The notes under the pieces: model-generated
Told to the model about the DNA's origin: nothing
The model's input: only the letters and a program-made list of their open reading frames with translations
Databases searched by the model: none
Translations under genes and position numbers: made by a program
Assembly (NCBI RefSeq): GCF_018919165.1
Contig: NZ_JAHLQM010000015.1
Coordinates: forward strand, 1-58,580
Direction of reading: 5' to 3'
Length of the DNA stretch: 58,580 bases
Source: Amphibacillus sp. MSJ-3
GTDB lineage: Bacteria > Bacillota > Bacilli > Bacillales > Amphibacillaceae
Part shown: positions 17,025 to 27,033 of the stretch, in pieces
Position numbering within the stretch: position 1 is the stretch's first letter
How the letters are laid out: every line of letters starts with the position of its first letter

Positions 17025-17771
17025 TCATTTTAACACAATCGTTTTTTCACGATTAAGAATCGCTTCTGCATTTTTAACTCGATCTGCTGTTGGTGGCTCT
17101 ACACCTTCTAGTGGGTAATCCAATCCTAAATTCTCCCATTTATAAACGCCAAGTTTGTGATAAGGTAACACATCAATTCTTTCAACATTTGATAGTGTTG
17201 CAATAAAATCGGATAGACGTTGCAATAATTGATCATTATCACTACCACCAGGTACAAGCACATGACGCACCCAGATCGGTATATGCTTCTCATCCAAATA
17301 ACGTGCCATATCAAGAATGTGGCTATTTGATACTCCTGTTAACTCTTTGTGCATGGCGTCATCAATTTGTTTAAGATCAAATAAAATCAAATCTGTGACT
17401 TCCATTAATTTATCTAGGGTCTCCATGAATCGCGGGGAACGACTGAAACATCCACCAGATGTATCGATACAAGTATGCACACCTATTCGTTTAAGTTCAG
17501 TAAATAGCTCAAGTAAAAATTCTGCTTGAAGAAGTGGTTCTCCCCCACTTACAGTAACTCCACCATTCGATGACTCGAAGTATGGTTGGTACTTTTTGAT
17601 ATCTTCAACAATTTCTTCTACGCTCATTTCCTTCCCACCTGACATTTTCCACGTATCAGGATTGTGGCAAAATTGGCAACGTAATAAACAGCCTTGTGTG
17701 AAGATAATATAACGTAGACCCGGGCCATCTACAGTTCCTAATGTTTCAATTGAATGTATGCGTCCTTTCAT
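17025..17771 (-). CDS. pflA: Pyruvate formate-lyase activating enzyme PflA
   Basis: A 248-residue radical SAM enzyme that installs the glycyl radical on PflB. The CX3CX2C cluster motif is CLLRCQFC (Cys28, Cys32, Cys35), preceded by VDGPGLRYIIF. The SAM-binding GGE motif is GGVTVSGGEPLLQ, followed by HTCIDTSGG and the LFDLKQIDDAMHKELTGVSN block. It starts 126 bases after the pflB stop in the same direction, with a perfect palindrome in the gap, so it is likely read partly from the pflB promoter at a lower level. Confidence 0.96.
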   Translation of the reverse strand: MKGRIHSIETLGTVDGPGLRYIIFTQGCLLRCQFCHNPDTWKMSGGKEMSVEEIVEDIKKYQPYFESSNGGVTVSGGEPLLQAEFLLELFTELKRIGVHTCIDTSGGCFSRSPRFMETLDKLMEVTDLILFDLKQIDDAMHKELTGVSNSHILDMARYLDEKHIPIWVRHVLVPGGSDNDQLLQRLSDFIATLSNVERIDVLPYHKLGVYKWENLGLDYPLEGVEPPTADRVKNAEAILNREKTIVLK

Positions 17772-17858
17772 GTTGTTCCCCTCCCCATATAATTAGAAAA
17801 CCGCATTTTATCACTAAAGTCCATAGAAAAATTCTCAATTTACCTATTATTCGTAGAA

Positions 17859-17888
17859 ATATAGGAGAAGATTAATCTTCTCCTATAT
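17859..17888. terminator. Perfect 30-bp palindrome between pflB and pflA
   Basis: Arms ATATAGGAGAAGATT and AATCTTCTCCTATAT form a perfect inverted repeat 9 bases after the pflB stop. The minus-strand tail TTCTACGAAT is not T-rich, so partial termination or protection of the pflB mRNA 3' end is more likely than full stop. Confidence 0.65.
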
Positions 17889-17897
17889 CATTGAAAC

Positions 17898-20156
17898 TTA
17901 TAGACTTTCGTGGAACGTACGATTAATGACATCGATTTGTTGTTCTCTTGTTAACTTGATAAAGTTAACAGCATAACCAGATACTCGAATAGTTAACTGA
18001 GGGTATTCCTCAGGGTGTTCCATAGCATCTAAAAGTGTTTCACGGTCAAATACGTTAACATTTAAGTGGTGACCTTTTTTCTTAGCATAACCATCTAACA
18101 TTGCTGCAAGGTTAGCCTTTTGAGTTTCAAAGTCTTTACCAAGTGCTCTTGGTACAATTGAGAATGTATTTGAAATACCATCCAATGAATAGTCATATGG
18201 CATTTTTGCAACAGAGTTTAATGATGCTAATGAACCATTTTTATCTCGTCCATGAAGTGGGTTAGCACCTGGAGCAAATGGTTGACCAGCTTTACGTCCA
18301 TCTGGTGTATTACCTGTTTTCTTACCATATACAACATTTGATGTAATTGTCAAAATTGATTGTGTATGAACAGAATTACGGTAAGTTTTGTGTTGTTTAA
18401 CTTTGTTCATAAATGTTTTAACTAAGTTAGCCGCAATTGAATCAACACGGTCATCATCATTACCATATTTAGGGTAATCGCCTTCGATTTCATAATCAAT
18501 TGCAAGACCATCTTCATCACGGATTGTACGTACTTTCGCATATTTAATGGCACTTAAAGAGTCAGCAACAACTGAAAGTCCAGCGATACCACATGCCATT
18601 GTACGGAATACTTCACGATCATGTAATGCCATTTCAATTCTTTCATAGCTATATTTATCATGCATATAGTGGATGATGTTTAATGCATTTACATAAACGC
18701 TTGCTAACCAGTCTAACATAGCGTCGTATTTTTCCATAACTTCATCATAATCTAAATACTCTGAAGTAATTGGAGTATAGGCTGGGCCTACTTGTGCTTT
18801 TGATTTCTCATCAACACCACCATTAATAGCGTATAATAAAGCTTTAGCTAAGTTAGCGCGTGCACCAAAGAACTGCATTTGCTTACCGATTCGCATAGCT
18901 GACACACAGCATGCAATTCCGTAATCATCACCATAATGTTCGCGCATAATATCATCATTTTCATATTGAATTGAACTTGTTTTAATTGACATTGATGCAC
19001 AATACTTCTTGTAATTGTCTGGTAACTTAGTTGACCATAGAACTGTTAAGTTTGGTTCTGGAGCTGGTCCTAAGTTATCTAGTGTATGCAAGAAGCGATA
19101 TGAGTTTTTCGTTACGAGTGGACGACCATCTTCGGCAACACCTGCTAATGATTCTGTTACCCATGTTGGGTCACCACTGAATAATTCATTGTACTCAGGT
19201 GTTCTAGCAAATTTAACTAAACGTAACTTCATAACAAAGTGGTCAACTAATTCCTGTGCTTCTTCTTCAGTCAAGACACCATTTTTAAGGTCACGTTCAA
19301 TATAAATATCTAAGAAAGTTGATGTACGACCAAGACTCATTGCCGCACCATTTTGTTCTTTAATTGCTGCTAAATAACCAAAATATAACCATTGGAATGC
19401 TTCTTGAGCGTTTGTTGCAGGTTTAGAAATATCAAAACCATAAGTGTCACCTAATTGTTTTAGCTCTTGAAGCGCACGGATTTGTTCTGAGTGTTCTTCG
19501 CGGTCACGAATGATGTCATCTGACATCACACCATTTCCACCAATTAAATTAAAATCAGCCTTTTTAGCTTCGATTAATTTATCTGTACCATAAAGAGCTA
19601 CTCGACGATAGTCACCGATAATACGACCACGACCATAAGCGTCAGGTAGACCAGTTACAACTCCTGAACGACGAGCCGCACGAATTTCTGGTGTGTAAAC
19701 ATCGAATACACCTTGATTGTGTGTTTTACGGTAATCTGTAAAAATTTTCTCAACTTCATCATCTAATTTATATCCATATGATTCAGCTGCAGTCGAAGCC
19801 ATTCGGATTCCACCAAAAGGTTGTAATGAACGTTTGAATGGAACGTCTGTTTGAACACCAACAACTTTTTCCTTATCTTTATTCAAATAACCTGCATCAT
19901 GTGAAGTAATCGTTGAAACAATCTTCGTATCTAGGTCATAAACGCCACCACGCTCACGTTCTTCCTTTGACAACTCCATCACTTGTTCCCAAAGTTCTTT
20001 CGTTGCTTCAGTAGGGCCTGCTAAGAAATCTTCATTTCCTTCATATAATGTAAAGTTTTTTAGAATAAAATCACGAACATCAATTTCTTCTTGCCAATTA
20101 CCATCACGGAAACCATTCCATGGATTGTTTTTTGTAACGTCATCTGCTACTTTCAT
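17898..20156 (-). CDS. pflB: Formate C-acetyltransferase (pyruvate formate-lyase) PflB
   Basis: A 752-residue glycyl-radical enzyme splitting pyruvate to acetyl-CoA and formate under anaerobic conditions. The adjacent catalytic cysteines are in IACCVSAM (Cys416, Cys417), and the radical glycine is in RVSGYAVNF near the C-terminus (Gly727). Other family landmarks are [45 protein letters not shown] and [20 protein letters not shown]. Length is standard. It is the first gene of pflB-pflA and has GGAGGTAGCGGAA before the ATG. A cre-like site lies about 80 bases upstream. It supplies acetyl-CoA for AdhE, encoded divergently about 1.3 kb away. Confidence 0.97.
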   Translation of the reverse strand: MKVADDVTKNNPWNGFRDGNWQEEIDVRDFILKNFTLYEGNEDFLAGPTEATKELWEQVMELSKEERERGGVYDLDTKIVSTITSHDAGYLNKDKEKVVGVQTDVPFKRSLQPFGGIRMASTAAESYGYKLDDEVEKIFTDYRKTHNQGVFDVYTPEIRAARRSGVVTGLPDAYGRGRIIGDYRRVALYGTDKLIEAKKADFNLIGGNGVMSDDIIRDREEHSEQIRALQELKQLGDTYGFDISKPATNAQEAFQWLYFGYLAAIKEQNGAAMSLGRTSTFLDIYIERDLKNGVLTEEEAQELVDHFVMKLRLVKFARTPEYNELFSGDPTWVTESLAGVAEDGRPLVTKNSYRFLHTLDNLGPAPEPNLTVLWSTKLPDNYKKYCASMSIKTSSIQYENDDIMREHYGDDYGIACCVSAMRIGKQMQFFGARANLAKALLYAINGGVDEKSKAQVGPAYTPITSEYLDYDEVMEKYDAMLDWLASVYVNALNIIHYMHDKYSYERIEMALHDREVFRTMACGIAGLSVVADSLSAIKYAKVRTIRDEDGLAIDYEIEGDYPKYGNDDDRVDSIAANLVKTFMNKVKQHKTYRNSVHTQSILTITSNVVYGKKTGNTPDGRKAGQPFAPGANPLHGRDKNGSLASLNSVAKMPYDYSLDGISNTFSIVPRALGKDFETQKANLAAMLDGYAKKKGHHLNVNVFDRETLLDAMEHPEEYPQLTIRVSGYAVNFIKLTREQQIDVINRTFHESL

Positions 20157-20233
20157 TTCCGCTACCTCCTAAATTATAATTAAATAATTATTAACTTAAT
20201 TTAAGTATATACTACCGATACTAAGATTTAAAG

Positions 20234-20247
20234 TGAAAACGAGCACA
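20234..20247. promoter_or_regulatory. cre-like CcpA site upstream of pflB
   Basis: TGAAAACGAGCACA matches TGWAANCGNTNWCA except for G in place of the conserved T. It lies about 78-91 bases before the pflB start, so CcpA could repress or activate depending on the promoter position, which I could not fix. Confidence 0.5.
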
Positions 20248-20692
20248 TTTTTAAACTGTTATAGTAATTGTTCATAGTTTGTTCAAATTTAGTTTTTTTC
20301 AATATTTAATTGTTATAGGAAATATTATGAATAAATAAACGTTGATATATTAATGTTTATATTGAGTTCGTTAGTTAGTACACAAACTCTGCTATTTCGA
20401 AACAGACTATCTGTATTATGCTGTTATATTCAATAGCATGAATAAAATTATAACAGTTAACACAAGTAATAACTCAGGAAATCTTATTTTAAAACAAATT
20501 CAATGAACCTAAACAACCGATCCATAATAACCGATGAAAGAATCTACATTTAATGAAGTTTCTCCTACCACATATTAAATTTAAATAAGGAGTCTCAATG
20601 ACCATGTAAACCATTTCTACTCTCTTTCTTGGATTCCCTTGGACAAGTCTTAACACTTAAGCTTTCATTTTTAACTTGTACTTTTACCGCAA
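20248..20692. other. pflB upstream spacer, nothing recognised
   Basis: About 445 AT-rich bases between the pflB regulatory region and repeat copy E. No gene-sized reading frame, RNA motif or clear operator was found. The pflB promoter is probably within its first 100 bases. Confidence 0.45.
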
Positions 20693-20912
20693 TACAACGA
20701 TCAATAAGACTTCCACTTCAAGCATTTGAAAGAAACTAAGCATTGAAACTGATGATAACGCACGATTGGTCAAGGGCCTTTGGGTCATACCCTTGCGCTA
20801 GTAAGAAATGTTTTCTCTGGGACGAGTGGCCCCAGTCGGAGGGATAGGAGTACACCGACTCAATCCACCAGGTCCCGCAGGCCCAACAACACTGGTTGAA
20901 TTTTCACTTTAT
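20693..20912 (-). repeat. Dispersed intergenic repeat, copy E (-), most diverged
   Basis: About 220 bp, bounded by TTTACCGCAATACAACGATC and TTGAATTTTCACTTTATC. It keeps GGTCAAGGGCCTTTGGGTCATACCCTTG (a CAAGGG/CCCTTG hairpin), TGTTTTCTCTGGGACGAG and ACCAGGTCCCGCAGG. The GTTTAGTCTGCC loop is altered. It lies between pflB and the adhE unit. Confidence 0.75.
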
Positions 20913-21089
20913 CTTAAATATATAAAATAATAGCTAGTTGGTCATTTCATTTATTTGATGACAAAAATGATATAAATACCCACTTATCATTAAGCAAAAA
21001 AACATTACCTATTTAAATAAAACTTCTACTCCCCTCACAAAAACAGTTCATTCGATTAAAAAGACCAATTTAATAGTCTTTTTCCCCTA

Positions 21090-21107
21090 ATGTGAAACAT
21101 TTCACAA
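21090..21107. promoter_or_regulatory. Rex operator upstream of the small ORF and adhE
   Basis: ATGTGAAACATTTCACAA matches the Rex consensus TTGTGAAATATTTCACAA at 16 of 18 positions and keeps both half-sites. Rex senses the NADH/NAD ratio and commonly represses adhE and other fermentative genes in Firmicutes. Confidence 0.8.
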
Positions 21108-21129
21108 ACCTGTCACAATTAACTTAAAA

Positions 21130-21154
21130 TGTAAGCGCGTACAGATGATATGAT
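21130..21154 (+). promoter_or_regulatory. cre-like site and -10 box of the adhE unit
   Basis: TGTAAGCGCGTACA (21130-21143) fits the cre consensus with one mismatch and is nearly palindromic. Six bases later comes a TATGAT -10 box (21149-21154). The cre therefore overlaps the spacer of the promoter, a repressing position, with the Rex site just upstream. Confidence 0.6.
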
Positions 21155-21184
21155 GAATTTAGCAAAGGAACAAGGGGGGATAAA

Positions 21185-21412
21185 ATGATCTTAACAAAGT
21201 GGAAAGACTTTGGTACCGACTCAGAATATTACACACAAAGTCTCTTTGAGAAACAACTAGAAGATAATTTTGAGGCACTCTATCTAGAGGAAGGTAAAGA
21301 GATTCCAAGCTATATTTGGACAGATCGATATGTGGTCATTGTAAAAAGTAACACGCGGATGATAAGTGATGTTTCATTTTTAAAATATCCCCGCAATCCT
21401 TCAAGCCTTTAA
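21185..21412 (+). CDS. Small hypothetical protein at the head of the adhE unit, 75 aa
   Basis: A 75-codon gene with a strong AAGGGGGG site before its ATG, lying between the Rex/cre promoter and adhE; adhE starts 53 bases after its stop with its own AGGAGGG. The product is acidic in the first 50 residues and ends in a more basic, hydrophobic stretch (YVVIVKSNTRMISDVSFLKYP). It has no signal peptide, membrane helix, cysteine pair or motif that I recognise. Context suggests it is cotranscribed with adhE and induced when NADH builds up. Whether it is a functional protein or a translated leader is not known. Confidence 0.6.
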   Translation: MILTKWKDFGTDSEYYTQSLFEKQLEDNFEALYLEEGKEIPSYIWTDRYVVIVKSNTRMISDVSFLKYPRNPSSL

Positions 21413-21465
21413 TTTTTTTAAAATAGTAAGCTCACAACTTCACAATTTATTCAGGAGGGATAACT

Positions 21466-24072
21466 ATGGTAACTGCAGTAGAAAAGAAGAAAGACAAAAA
21501 AGAAGTATCCGTACAAAAGAATATTGATATCCTTGTCAAAAATGCACACAGTGCTTTAAAGGAAATGAAGAAGTTAAATCAAGAACAAATAAATAATATT
21601 GTCAAGGAAATGGCGCTAGCTGGTTTAGATAAGCATATGTATTTAGCGAAATTTGCTGTCGAAGAAACTGGCCGTGGGGTTTACGAAGACAAAATTATTA
21701 AAAATATTTTTGCGACAGAGTATGTTTACCACAATATTAAATATGATAAAACAGTTGGCGTCATTAATGAAAATACACATGATGGCATGGTAGAAATTGC
21801 AGAACCAATTGGCGTAGTTGCAGGAGTAACACCAGTAACAAACCCAACATCAACAACAATGTTTAAATCATTAATTTCAATTAAAACAGGTAATCCAATT
21901 ATCTTTGCTTTTCACCCATCCGCACAACAATCAAGTGCTGAAGCTGCTAGAATTGTTTATGAAGCTGCTGTTAAACATGGCGCACCAGAACATTGTATTC
22001 AGTGGATTGAAAAGCCTTCAATAGAAGCAACACAAACATTGATGAAGCACGATGGAATTGCAACAATCTTAGCAACAGGTGGTCCTGGAATGGTGAAATC
22101 TGCATATAGTTCAGGTAAACCAGCTCTTGGTGTTGGTGCAGGTAACGTACCTTGCTATATTGAAAAGTCAGTTGATATTAAACGTGCTGTTAATGATTTG
22201 ATCTTATCTAAAACATTTGACAATGGAATGATCTGTGCATCAGAACAAGCCATGATTGTCGATAAAGAAATTTATAATGCGGTTAAACAAGAAATGATTG
22301 ATAACAAGTGCTATTTCCTATCAGAAGCTGAGAAAGCAAAAGTTGAAAAATTAGTTATCAATGAAGAAACTTGTGCAGTAAACCCTAAAATTGTTGGTAT
22401 GCGCCCTGCCTTAATTGCAGAAATGGCTGGCGTTAAAGTTCCTGAAGATACAAAAATTTTAGTTGCTGAATTAACAGGAGTAGGACCTGATTACCCACTT
22501 TCACGTGAAAAATTAAGCCCAGTATTGGCTGCTTATAAAGTAAATAGTACTGAAGAAGGTTTAACACGTGCAGAAGAAATGCTTGAATTCGGCGGTTTAG
22601 GACACTCAGCTGTAATTCATTCTAATGATCAAGAAGTCATCGATCAATTTGGTTCAAGAATGAAAGCTGGTCGTATTATCGTTAATTCCCCTTCTTCTCA
22701 AGGTGCAATCGGTGATATCTATAATGCTTATATGCCTTCACTTACATTAGGCTGTGGTTCATATGGCGGTAACTCTGTATCAACCAATGTGGGTGCAGTT
22801 CACTTAATTAATATTAAAAAAATGGCTAGAAGGAATAATAATATGCAATGGTTTAAGGTTCCACCAAAAATTTACTTTGAAAAAAATTCTGTTCAATATT
22901 TATCTAAAATGCCGAATATATCAAAAGCCTTTATTGTAACTGACCAAATGATGGTTAAACTCGGTTACGTGGATAAATTGCTTTATCAATTACGCAAACG
23001 TCCAGACTATGTTCACTGTGAAATATTCTCTGATGTAGAACCTGATCCATCTAAAGAGACTGTAATGCGCGGTGTTGAGGCAATGGCTGCTTTCGATCCA
23101 GATGTTATTATTGCTCTTGGTGGAGGATCACCAATGGATGCTGCGAAAGGAATGTGGTTATTCCACGAACATCCAGAAACCGACTTTAATGGCTTAAAAC
23201 AAAAATTCTTAGATATTCGTAAACGTGTTTATAAATATCCAGAACTAGGTCATAAAGCACAATTTGTTGCAATTCCAACGACTTCTGGTACAGGTTCTGA
23301 AGTTACTTCTTTCTCAGTTATTACTGATAAAGAACTTAACATCAAATATCCATTAGCAGATTATGAGTTAACACCAGATGTAGCTATTATTGACCCACAA
23401 TTTGTCATGAGTGTGCCGAAGACAGTTACAGCTGATACGGGACTGGATGTTTTAACACACGCTATTGAAGCATATGTATCTAACATGGCGAACGATTATA
23501 CAGATGGATTGGCCATCAAAGCCATTCAATTAATCTTTAAATATTTACCTGTAGCTTATAAAGATGGTAGTAACGAATTAGCTCGTGAAAAAGTCCATAA
23601 TGCATCAACGATTGCTGGAATGGCCTTTTCAAACGCATTTTTAGGTATTAACCACAGTTTAGCGCATAAACTAGGTGGAGAATTCCATATTGCACATGGA
23701 CGCGCTAATGCCGTCTTATTGCCACATGTTATTCGTTATAACGCTCAAAAGCCAACAAAATTTGTTTCATTCCCTAAATATGAACATTTTATTGCTGATC
23801 AGCGTTATGCAGAAATTGCAAAAGCTATTGATTTACCAGCTAGAACAACTGAAGAAGGTGTTGAAAGCTTAATCAACGCAATCTATGAACTAGCAAAACA
23901 ATTAGACGTGCCAATGAGTCTTGCAGAAAACGGTATCGATAAAAAAGAATTCGAAACTAAAGTTGATTATCTAGCTGACCGAGCTTTTGAAGATCAATGT
24001 ACAACAGCAAATCCTAAGCTACCACTTGTAACTGAACTTGCTGACGTTTTACGCAAAGCTTATAAAGGTTAA
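21466..24072 (+). CDS. adhE: Bifunctional acetaldehyde-CoA/alcohol dehydrogenase AdhE
   Basis: An 868-residue two-domain enzyme reducing acetyl-CoA to acetaldehyde and then to ethanol, regenerating two NAD+. The N-terminal aldehyde dehydrogenase domain (about 1-440) has GVVAGVTPVTNPTSTTMFKS and the acylating cysteine in NGMICASEQ (Cys257). The C-terminal iron-type alcohol dehydrogenase domain has ALGGGSPMDAAKGMW, TSGTGSEVTSFSVI and the iron-ligand region GINHSLAHKLGGEFHIAHGRANA. Length matches the family. With pflB it makes the ethanol branch of mixed-acid fermentation, and a Rex site before the unit fits redox control. Confidence 0.97.
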   Translation: MVTAVEKKKDKKEVSVQKNIDILVKNAHSALKEMKKLNQEQINNIVKEMALAGLDKHMYLAKFAVEETGRGVYEDKIIKNIFATEYVYHNIKYDKTVGVINENTHDGMVEIAEPIGVVAGVTPVTNPTSTTMFKSLISIKTGNPIIFAFHPSAQQSSAEAARIVYEAAVKHGAPEHCIQWIEKPSIEATQTLMKHDGIATILATGGPGMVKSAYSSGKPALGVGAGNVPCYIEKSVDIKRAVNDLILSKTFDNGMICASEQAMIVDKEIYNAVKQEMIDNKCYFLSEAEKAKVEKLVINEETCAVNPKIVGMRPALIAEMAGVKVPEDTKILVAELTGVGPDYPLSREKLSPVLAAYKVNSTEEGLTRAEEMLEFGGLGHSAVIHSNDQEVIDQFGSRMKAGRIIVNSPSSQGAIGDIYNAYMPSLTLGCGSYGGNSVSTNVGAVHLINIKKMARRNNNMQWFKVPPKIYFEKNSVQYLSKMPNISKAFIVTDQMMVKLGYVDKLLYQLRKRPDYVHCEIFSDVEPDPSKETVMRGVEAMAAFDPDVIIALGGGSPMDAAKGMWLFHEHPETDFNGLKQKFLDIRKRVYKYPELGHKAQFVAIPTTSGTGSEVTSFSVITDKELNIKYPLADYELTPDVAIIDPQFVMSVPKTVTADTGLDVLTHAIEAYVSNMANDYTDGLAIKAIQLIFKYLPVAYKDGSNELAREKVHNASTIAGMAFSNAFLGINHSLAHKLGGEFHIAHGRANAVLLPHVIRYNAQKPTKFVSFPKYEHFIADQRYAEIAKAIDLPARTTEEGVESLINAIYELAKQLDVPMSLAENGIDKKEFETKVDYLADRAFEDQCTTANPKLPLVTELADVLRKAYKG

Positions 24073-24109
24073 TCATCATTCTCCTATTTAACTATTTATA
24101 TACCAAAAA

Positions 24110-24140
24110 AACCTTCATCCAACTCGATGAAGGTTTTTTA
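24110..24140 (+). terminator. Terminator after adhE
   Basis: ACCTTCATC pairs with GATGAAGGT around a 6-base loop and is followed by TTTTTT. A-rich sequence before the stem lets it serve the convergent ABC gene too. Confidence 0.85.
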
Positions 24141-24158
24141 TTATTTATAATAAGCGAA

Positions 24159-24935
24159 CTACTTACGCCAAATTTGTGGACGGTCATTTGTCCAAGATAA
24201 ATGAATATCAATTCCAAAGAAATCGGCTAATATGTCCTCGGTTAAAAGGTCTTTTGCCTCTCCAGATCGATAAACTTTTCCTTCTTTCAGCATTAAAATT
24301 TTATCAAACAAGGGTAATATTTCGTCGACATGGTGAGTAACATACAAAATCGTAGGTGCATTCGGCAGAGATTCAATCCGTTCAACCGCATCAAGTAATT
24401 GTTCCTTTGCTAGAAAGTCTAACCCATTTGTCGGTTCATCCAATATGAGGAGCTTAGGTTCGCCCATTAGAGCTCTAGCAATCGTCACTCGTTGTTTTTC
24501 ACCTTGTGATAAAGTATAGTAAGGTCGATTAGCATAGTGAAAACAACCAAGTTCCTTTAAAAGTTCCTGGGCACGTGTTCTCATTTCGTCAGTTGGTGTT
24601 TCATATAATCCAATTGTTGCAAAACCACCACTCAAAACAATTTGATAAGCACTATCCGAATCATAAAATCTGGTCTGAATGGTTTGTGATACAAGGCCAA
24701 TATCTTGACGAAGCTCTTCACCAAGTGGATCTTTACCAAAGCGACGTCCCAATACCTCTATAGACCCTTTAGCAGGAAAGTGATAAGCACTTAACATATG
24801 TAATAAAGCTGTTTTCCCAGCACCATTTAAGCCAAGCAATACCCAATGTTCTCCCGCCTCGACTTGCCAATTTATTTGATCTAAAATCCATTTTCCTTTA
24901 CGAATTAAACCAACCTCTTTTAAATCTATAATCAT
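24159..24935 (-). CDS. Orphan ABC transporter ATP-binding protein (YlmA-like)
   Basis: A 258-residue ABC ATPase with Walker A GLNGAGKTALL near residues 35-45, a Q-loop (LVSQTIQTRF), the signature LSQGEKQRVTIARAL, Walker B LLILDEPTNGLD and the switch His in YVTHHVDEIL. The signature has Gln in place of the first Gly of LSGGQ. The sequence resembles B. subtilis YlmA and the ATPases once grouped with molybdate transport (ModF/PhnK-like). There is no membrane or binding-protein partner next to it, so a substrate cannot be given and a non-transport role is possible. It is single, converging on adhE and divergent from ectA. Confidence 0.88.
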   Translation of the reverse strand: MIIDLKEVGLIRKGKWILDQINWQVEAGEHWVLLGLNGAGKTALLHMLSAYHFPAKGSIEVLGRRFGKDPLGEELRQDIGLVSQTIQTRFYDSDSAYQIVLSGGFATIGLYETPTDEMRTRAQELLKELGCFHYANRPYYTLSQGEKQRVTIARALMGEPKLLILDEPTNGLDFLAKEQLLDAVERIESLPNAPTILYVTHHVDEILPLFDKILMLKEGKVYRSGEAKDLLTEDILADFFGIDIHLSWTNDRPQIWRK

Positions 24936-25214
24936 GTGATCCCCTCCAGATTTGCCTTATATCTATTATTACTCAACTGTTAAGAAAATTCGAGGATTTC
25001 GTTACTCTAACAAAAATTCAAGCAAATCTTTTGGAAAATGGAGGATTTATAAAGATTTCGTTGCTATTTTAACAATGGGGATTGCTGAGACTAATCAGCT
25101 AGTTTTATCCAAGTATACCCTTCTTTATTCACTTCTACCCCATTTGAGCTTATTTATATTTCATCCTATGATTATAAACATGGTCGTTTTATATAATCTT
25201 GAATAAGAAAGGAG

Positions 25215-25712
25215 TTGATCTCAATCGATGATACCATTCACCTTTCTCGTCCAGATCAGACAGATGGTGAGAGGATGTGGCAACTTGCTAAACAAACCAC
25301 ACTTGATAACAATTCAGTTTATAAATACATTATGATGACGCATTATTTTGTTGATACGTGTGTTGTAGCTAAGTATAATCAGGAGCTTGTTGGGTTTATT
25401 ACAGCTTTTATTCCACCAAAGCAACCTGATACTGTTTTTGTCTGGCAAATTGGCGTTTCACAAAATCATCATGGTAAAGGAATCGGTTCATGCTTGTTAG
25501 AGGAACTTTTTAATCAAGTCAAAACTAAAGGGATTAAATATCTAGAAGCTACGATTACACCATCAAATCAAGCCTCTCAGGCCCTATTCAAAAAGTTTGC
25601 TAATCATCATAAAACAAATTGCAACATTCAAACTTTTTTTACAAAAGACTTATTCCCAGATCATGATTCGTATGAAGAGGAATTAAAAATCAAAATCGGC
25701 CCAATAGGCTGA
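25215..25712 (+). CDS. ectA: L-2,4-diaminobutyrate acetyltransferase EctA
   Basis: A 165-residue GNAT acetyltransferase, first gene of ectABC. Conserved EctA features are the N-terminal RPDQTDGERMWQLAK, the SVYKYIMMTHYF segment, DTCVVAKYNQELVGFITAFIPPKQPDTVFVWQIGV, and the acetyl-CoA loop HHGKGIGSCLLEEL. It makes N-gamma-acetyl-diaminobutyrate from the EctB product. The start is uncertain: no in-frame ATG precedes the conserved region, and the best candidates are TTG at 25215, which touches the AAAGGAG site, or a non-standard ATC at 25224 with ideal spacing. An ATG at 25228 is out of frame. A small base-call error or a rare start codon could explain this. Confidence 0.92.
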   Translation: MISIDDTIHLSRPDQTDGERMWQLAKQTTLDNNSVYKYIMMTHYFVDTCVVAKYNQELVGFITAFIPPKQPDTVFVWQIGVSQNHHGKGIGSCLLEELFNQVKTKGIKYLEATITPSNQASQALFKKFANHHKTNCNIQTFFTKDLFPDHDSYEEELKIKIGPIG

Positions 25713-25746
25713 GAGCAAAAAAATATATGTATAGGGGGATTATAAA

Positions 25747-27021
25747 TTGTCAGAAGATATGAAAGTTTTCGAAAATTTAGAATCAGAAGTAAGAAGTTAT
25801 GTTAGAAACTTCCCAACAATTTTCACCAAAACAAAAGGATCTAAAATGTGGGACAAAAATGGTCGTGAGTATATTGACTTTTTCTCGGGTGCTGGTGCCT
25901 TAAATTATGGTCATAACAATGAAAAAATGAAGCTTGCTTTGATTGATTACATTACGAATGATGGAATCGCCCATTCACTTGATATGGCATCAGATGCTAA
26001 AGCTAAGTTTTTAACAACTTTTAATGAAGTCATTCTTAAACCGCGAAATCTTGATTATAAAGTGATGTTCCCTGGACCAACTGGGACAAACACTGTTGAG
26101 AGTGCTTTAAAACTAGCCCGGAAAGTAACTGGACGTACAGATGTCATCAGTTTTACCAATGGCTTTCATGGGATGACAATTGGGTCACTTTCTGTTACAG
26201 GAAATTCAATGAAACGTAAAGGAGCAGGGATCCCACTACAAAATGTTGTTACAATGCCTTTTGACAACTATATCAATGAGCAAAATTCCATTGATTATAT
26301 TGAACGGTTTTTAGAGGACAGTGGAAGTGGTGTGGATATTCCAGCTGCAATGATTTTTGAAACGGTACAAGGTGAGGGGGGAATTAATGCCGCAAGCTTT
26401 GAATGGATGAAAAAAATTGATACCTTGTGTAAACGTTGGGGGATTATCCTTATTGTTGATGAAGTACAGGCTGGTGTTGGCCGAACAGGTACTTTCTTTA
26501 GCTTTGAACCTGCTGGTATCAAGCCGGATATCGTTTGTCTTTCCAAGTCCTTAAGTGGTTATGGTCTACCTTTTGCTGTTACATTAATCCATCCAGATAT
26601 TGATAAGTTTGCACCCGGAGAGCATAATGGCACATTCCGCGGCAATAATCACGCTTTTATAACGGCAACTGTAGCACTTGATTATTGGAAGGATAATCAA
26701 CTTGAACAGAACATTAAAGCAAAGTCAGCAAAAACACATGCTTTTCTTCATAATTTAGTTGAGAAACACTCGAAGTTACAAGGTGAAGTACGTGGACGCG
26801 GCTTAATGGTTGGTGTATCATGTGCAGTTAAAGGATTAGCAAGCAGGATTGCTGCTCAAGCTTTTGATTATGGTTTAATCATGGAAACAGCCGGCCCAGA
26901 AGATGAAGTATTTAAATTATTTCCTGCCTTAACAATTGATGACGAAACTTTGGAGGCTGGATTAGCCATTATAGAAAAAAGCATTGAGCATGTATTAAAG
27001 AAAGAAACACAATTTGTATAG
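25747..27021 (+). CDS. ectB: Diaminobutyrate--2-oxoglutarate transaminase EctB
   Basis: A 424-residue PLP enzyme converting aspartate semialdehyde to L-2,4-diaminobutyrate, the first committed step to ectoine. It starts at a TTG (25747) behind AGGGGG. Landmarks are [73 protein letters not shown] and the PLP lysine in [12 protein letters not shown]. The MFPGPTGTN signature separates EctB from ornithine and GABA transaminases. It lies 34 bases after ectA and 12 before ectC. Confidence 0.96.
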   Translation: MSEDMKVFENLESEVRSYVRNFPTIFTKTKGSKMWDKNGREYIDFFSGAGALNYGHNNEKMKLALIDYITNDGIAHSLDMASDAKAKFLTTFNEVILKPRNLDYKVMFPGPTGTNTVESALKLARKVTGRTDVISFTNGFHGMTIGSLSVTGNSMKRKGAGIPLQNVVTMPFDNYINEQNSIDYIERFLEDSGSGVDIPAAMIFETVQGEGGINAASFEWMKKIDTLCKRWGIILIVDEVQAGVGRTGTFFSFEPAGIKPDIVCLSKSLSGYGLPFAVTLIHPDIDKFAPGEHNGTFRGNNHAFITATVALDYWKDNQLEQNIKAKSAKTHAFLHNLVEKHSKLQGEVRGRGLMVGVSCAVKGLASRIAAQAFDYGLIMETAGPEDEVFKLFPALTIDDETLEAGLAIIEKSIEHVLKKETQFV

Positions 27022-27033
27022 GGGGATCATTAC

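Noticed and set aside
24952-25206. 84-codon plus-strand frame before ectA
   Set aside because: TTG start without a ribosome site, odd composition, no homology recognised; it covers the ectA promoter region.
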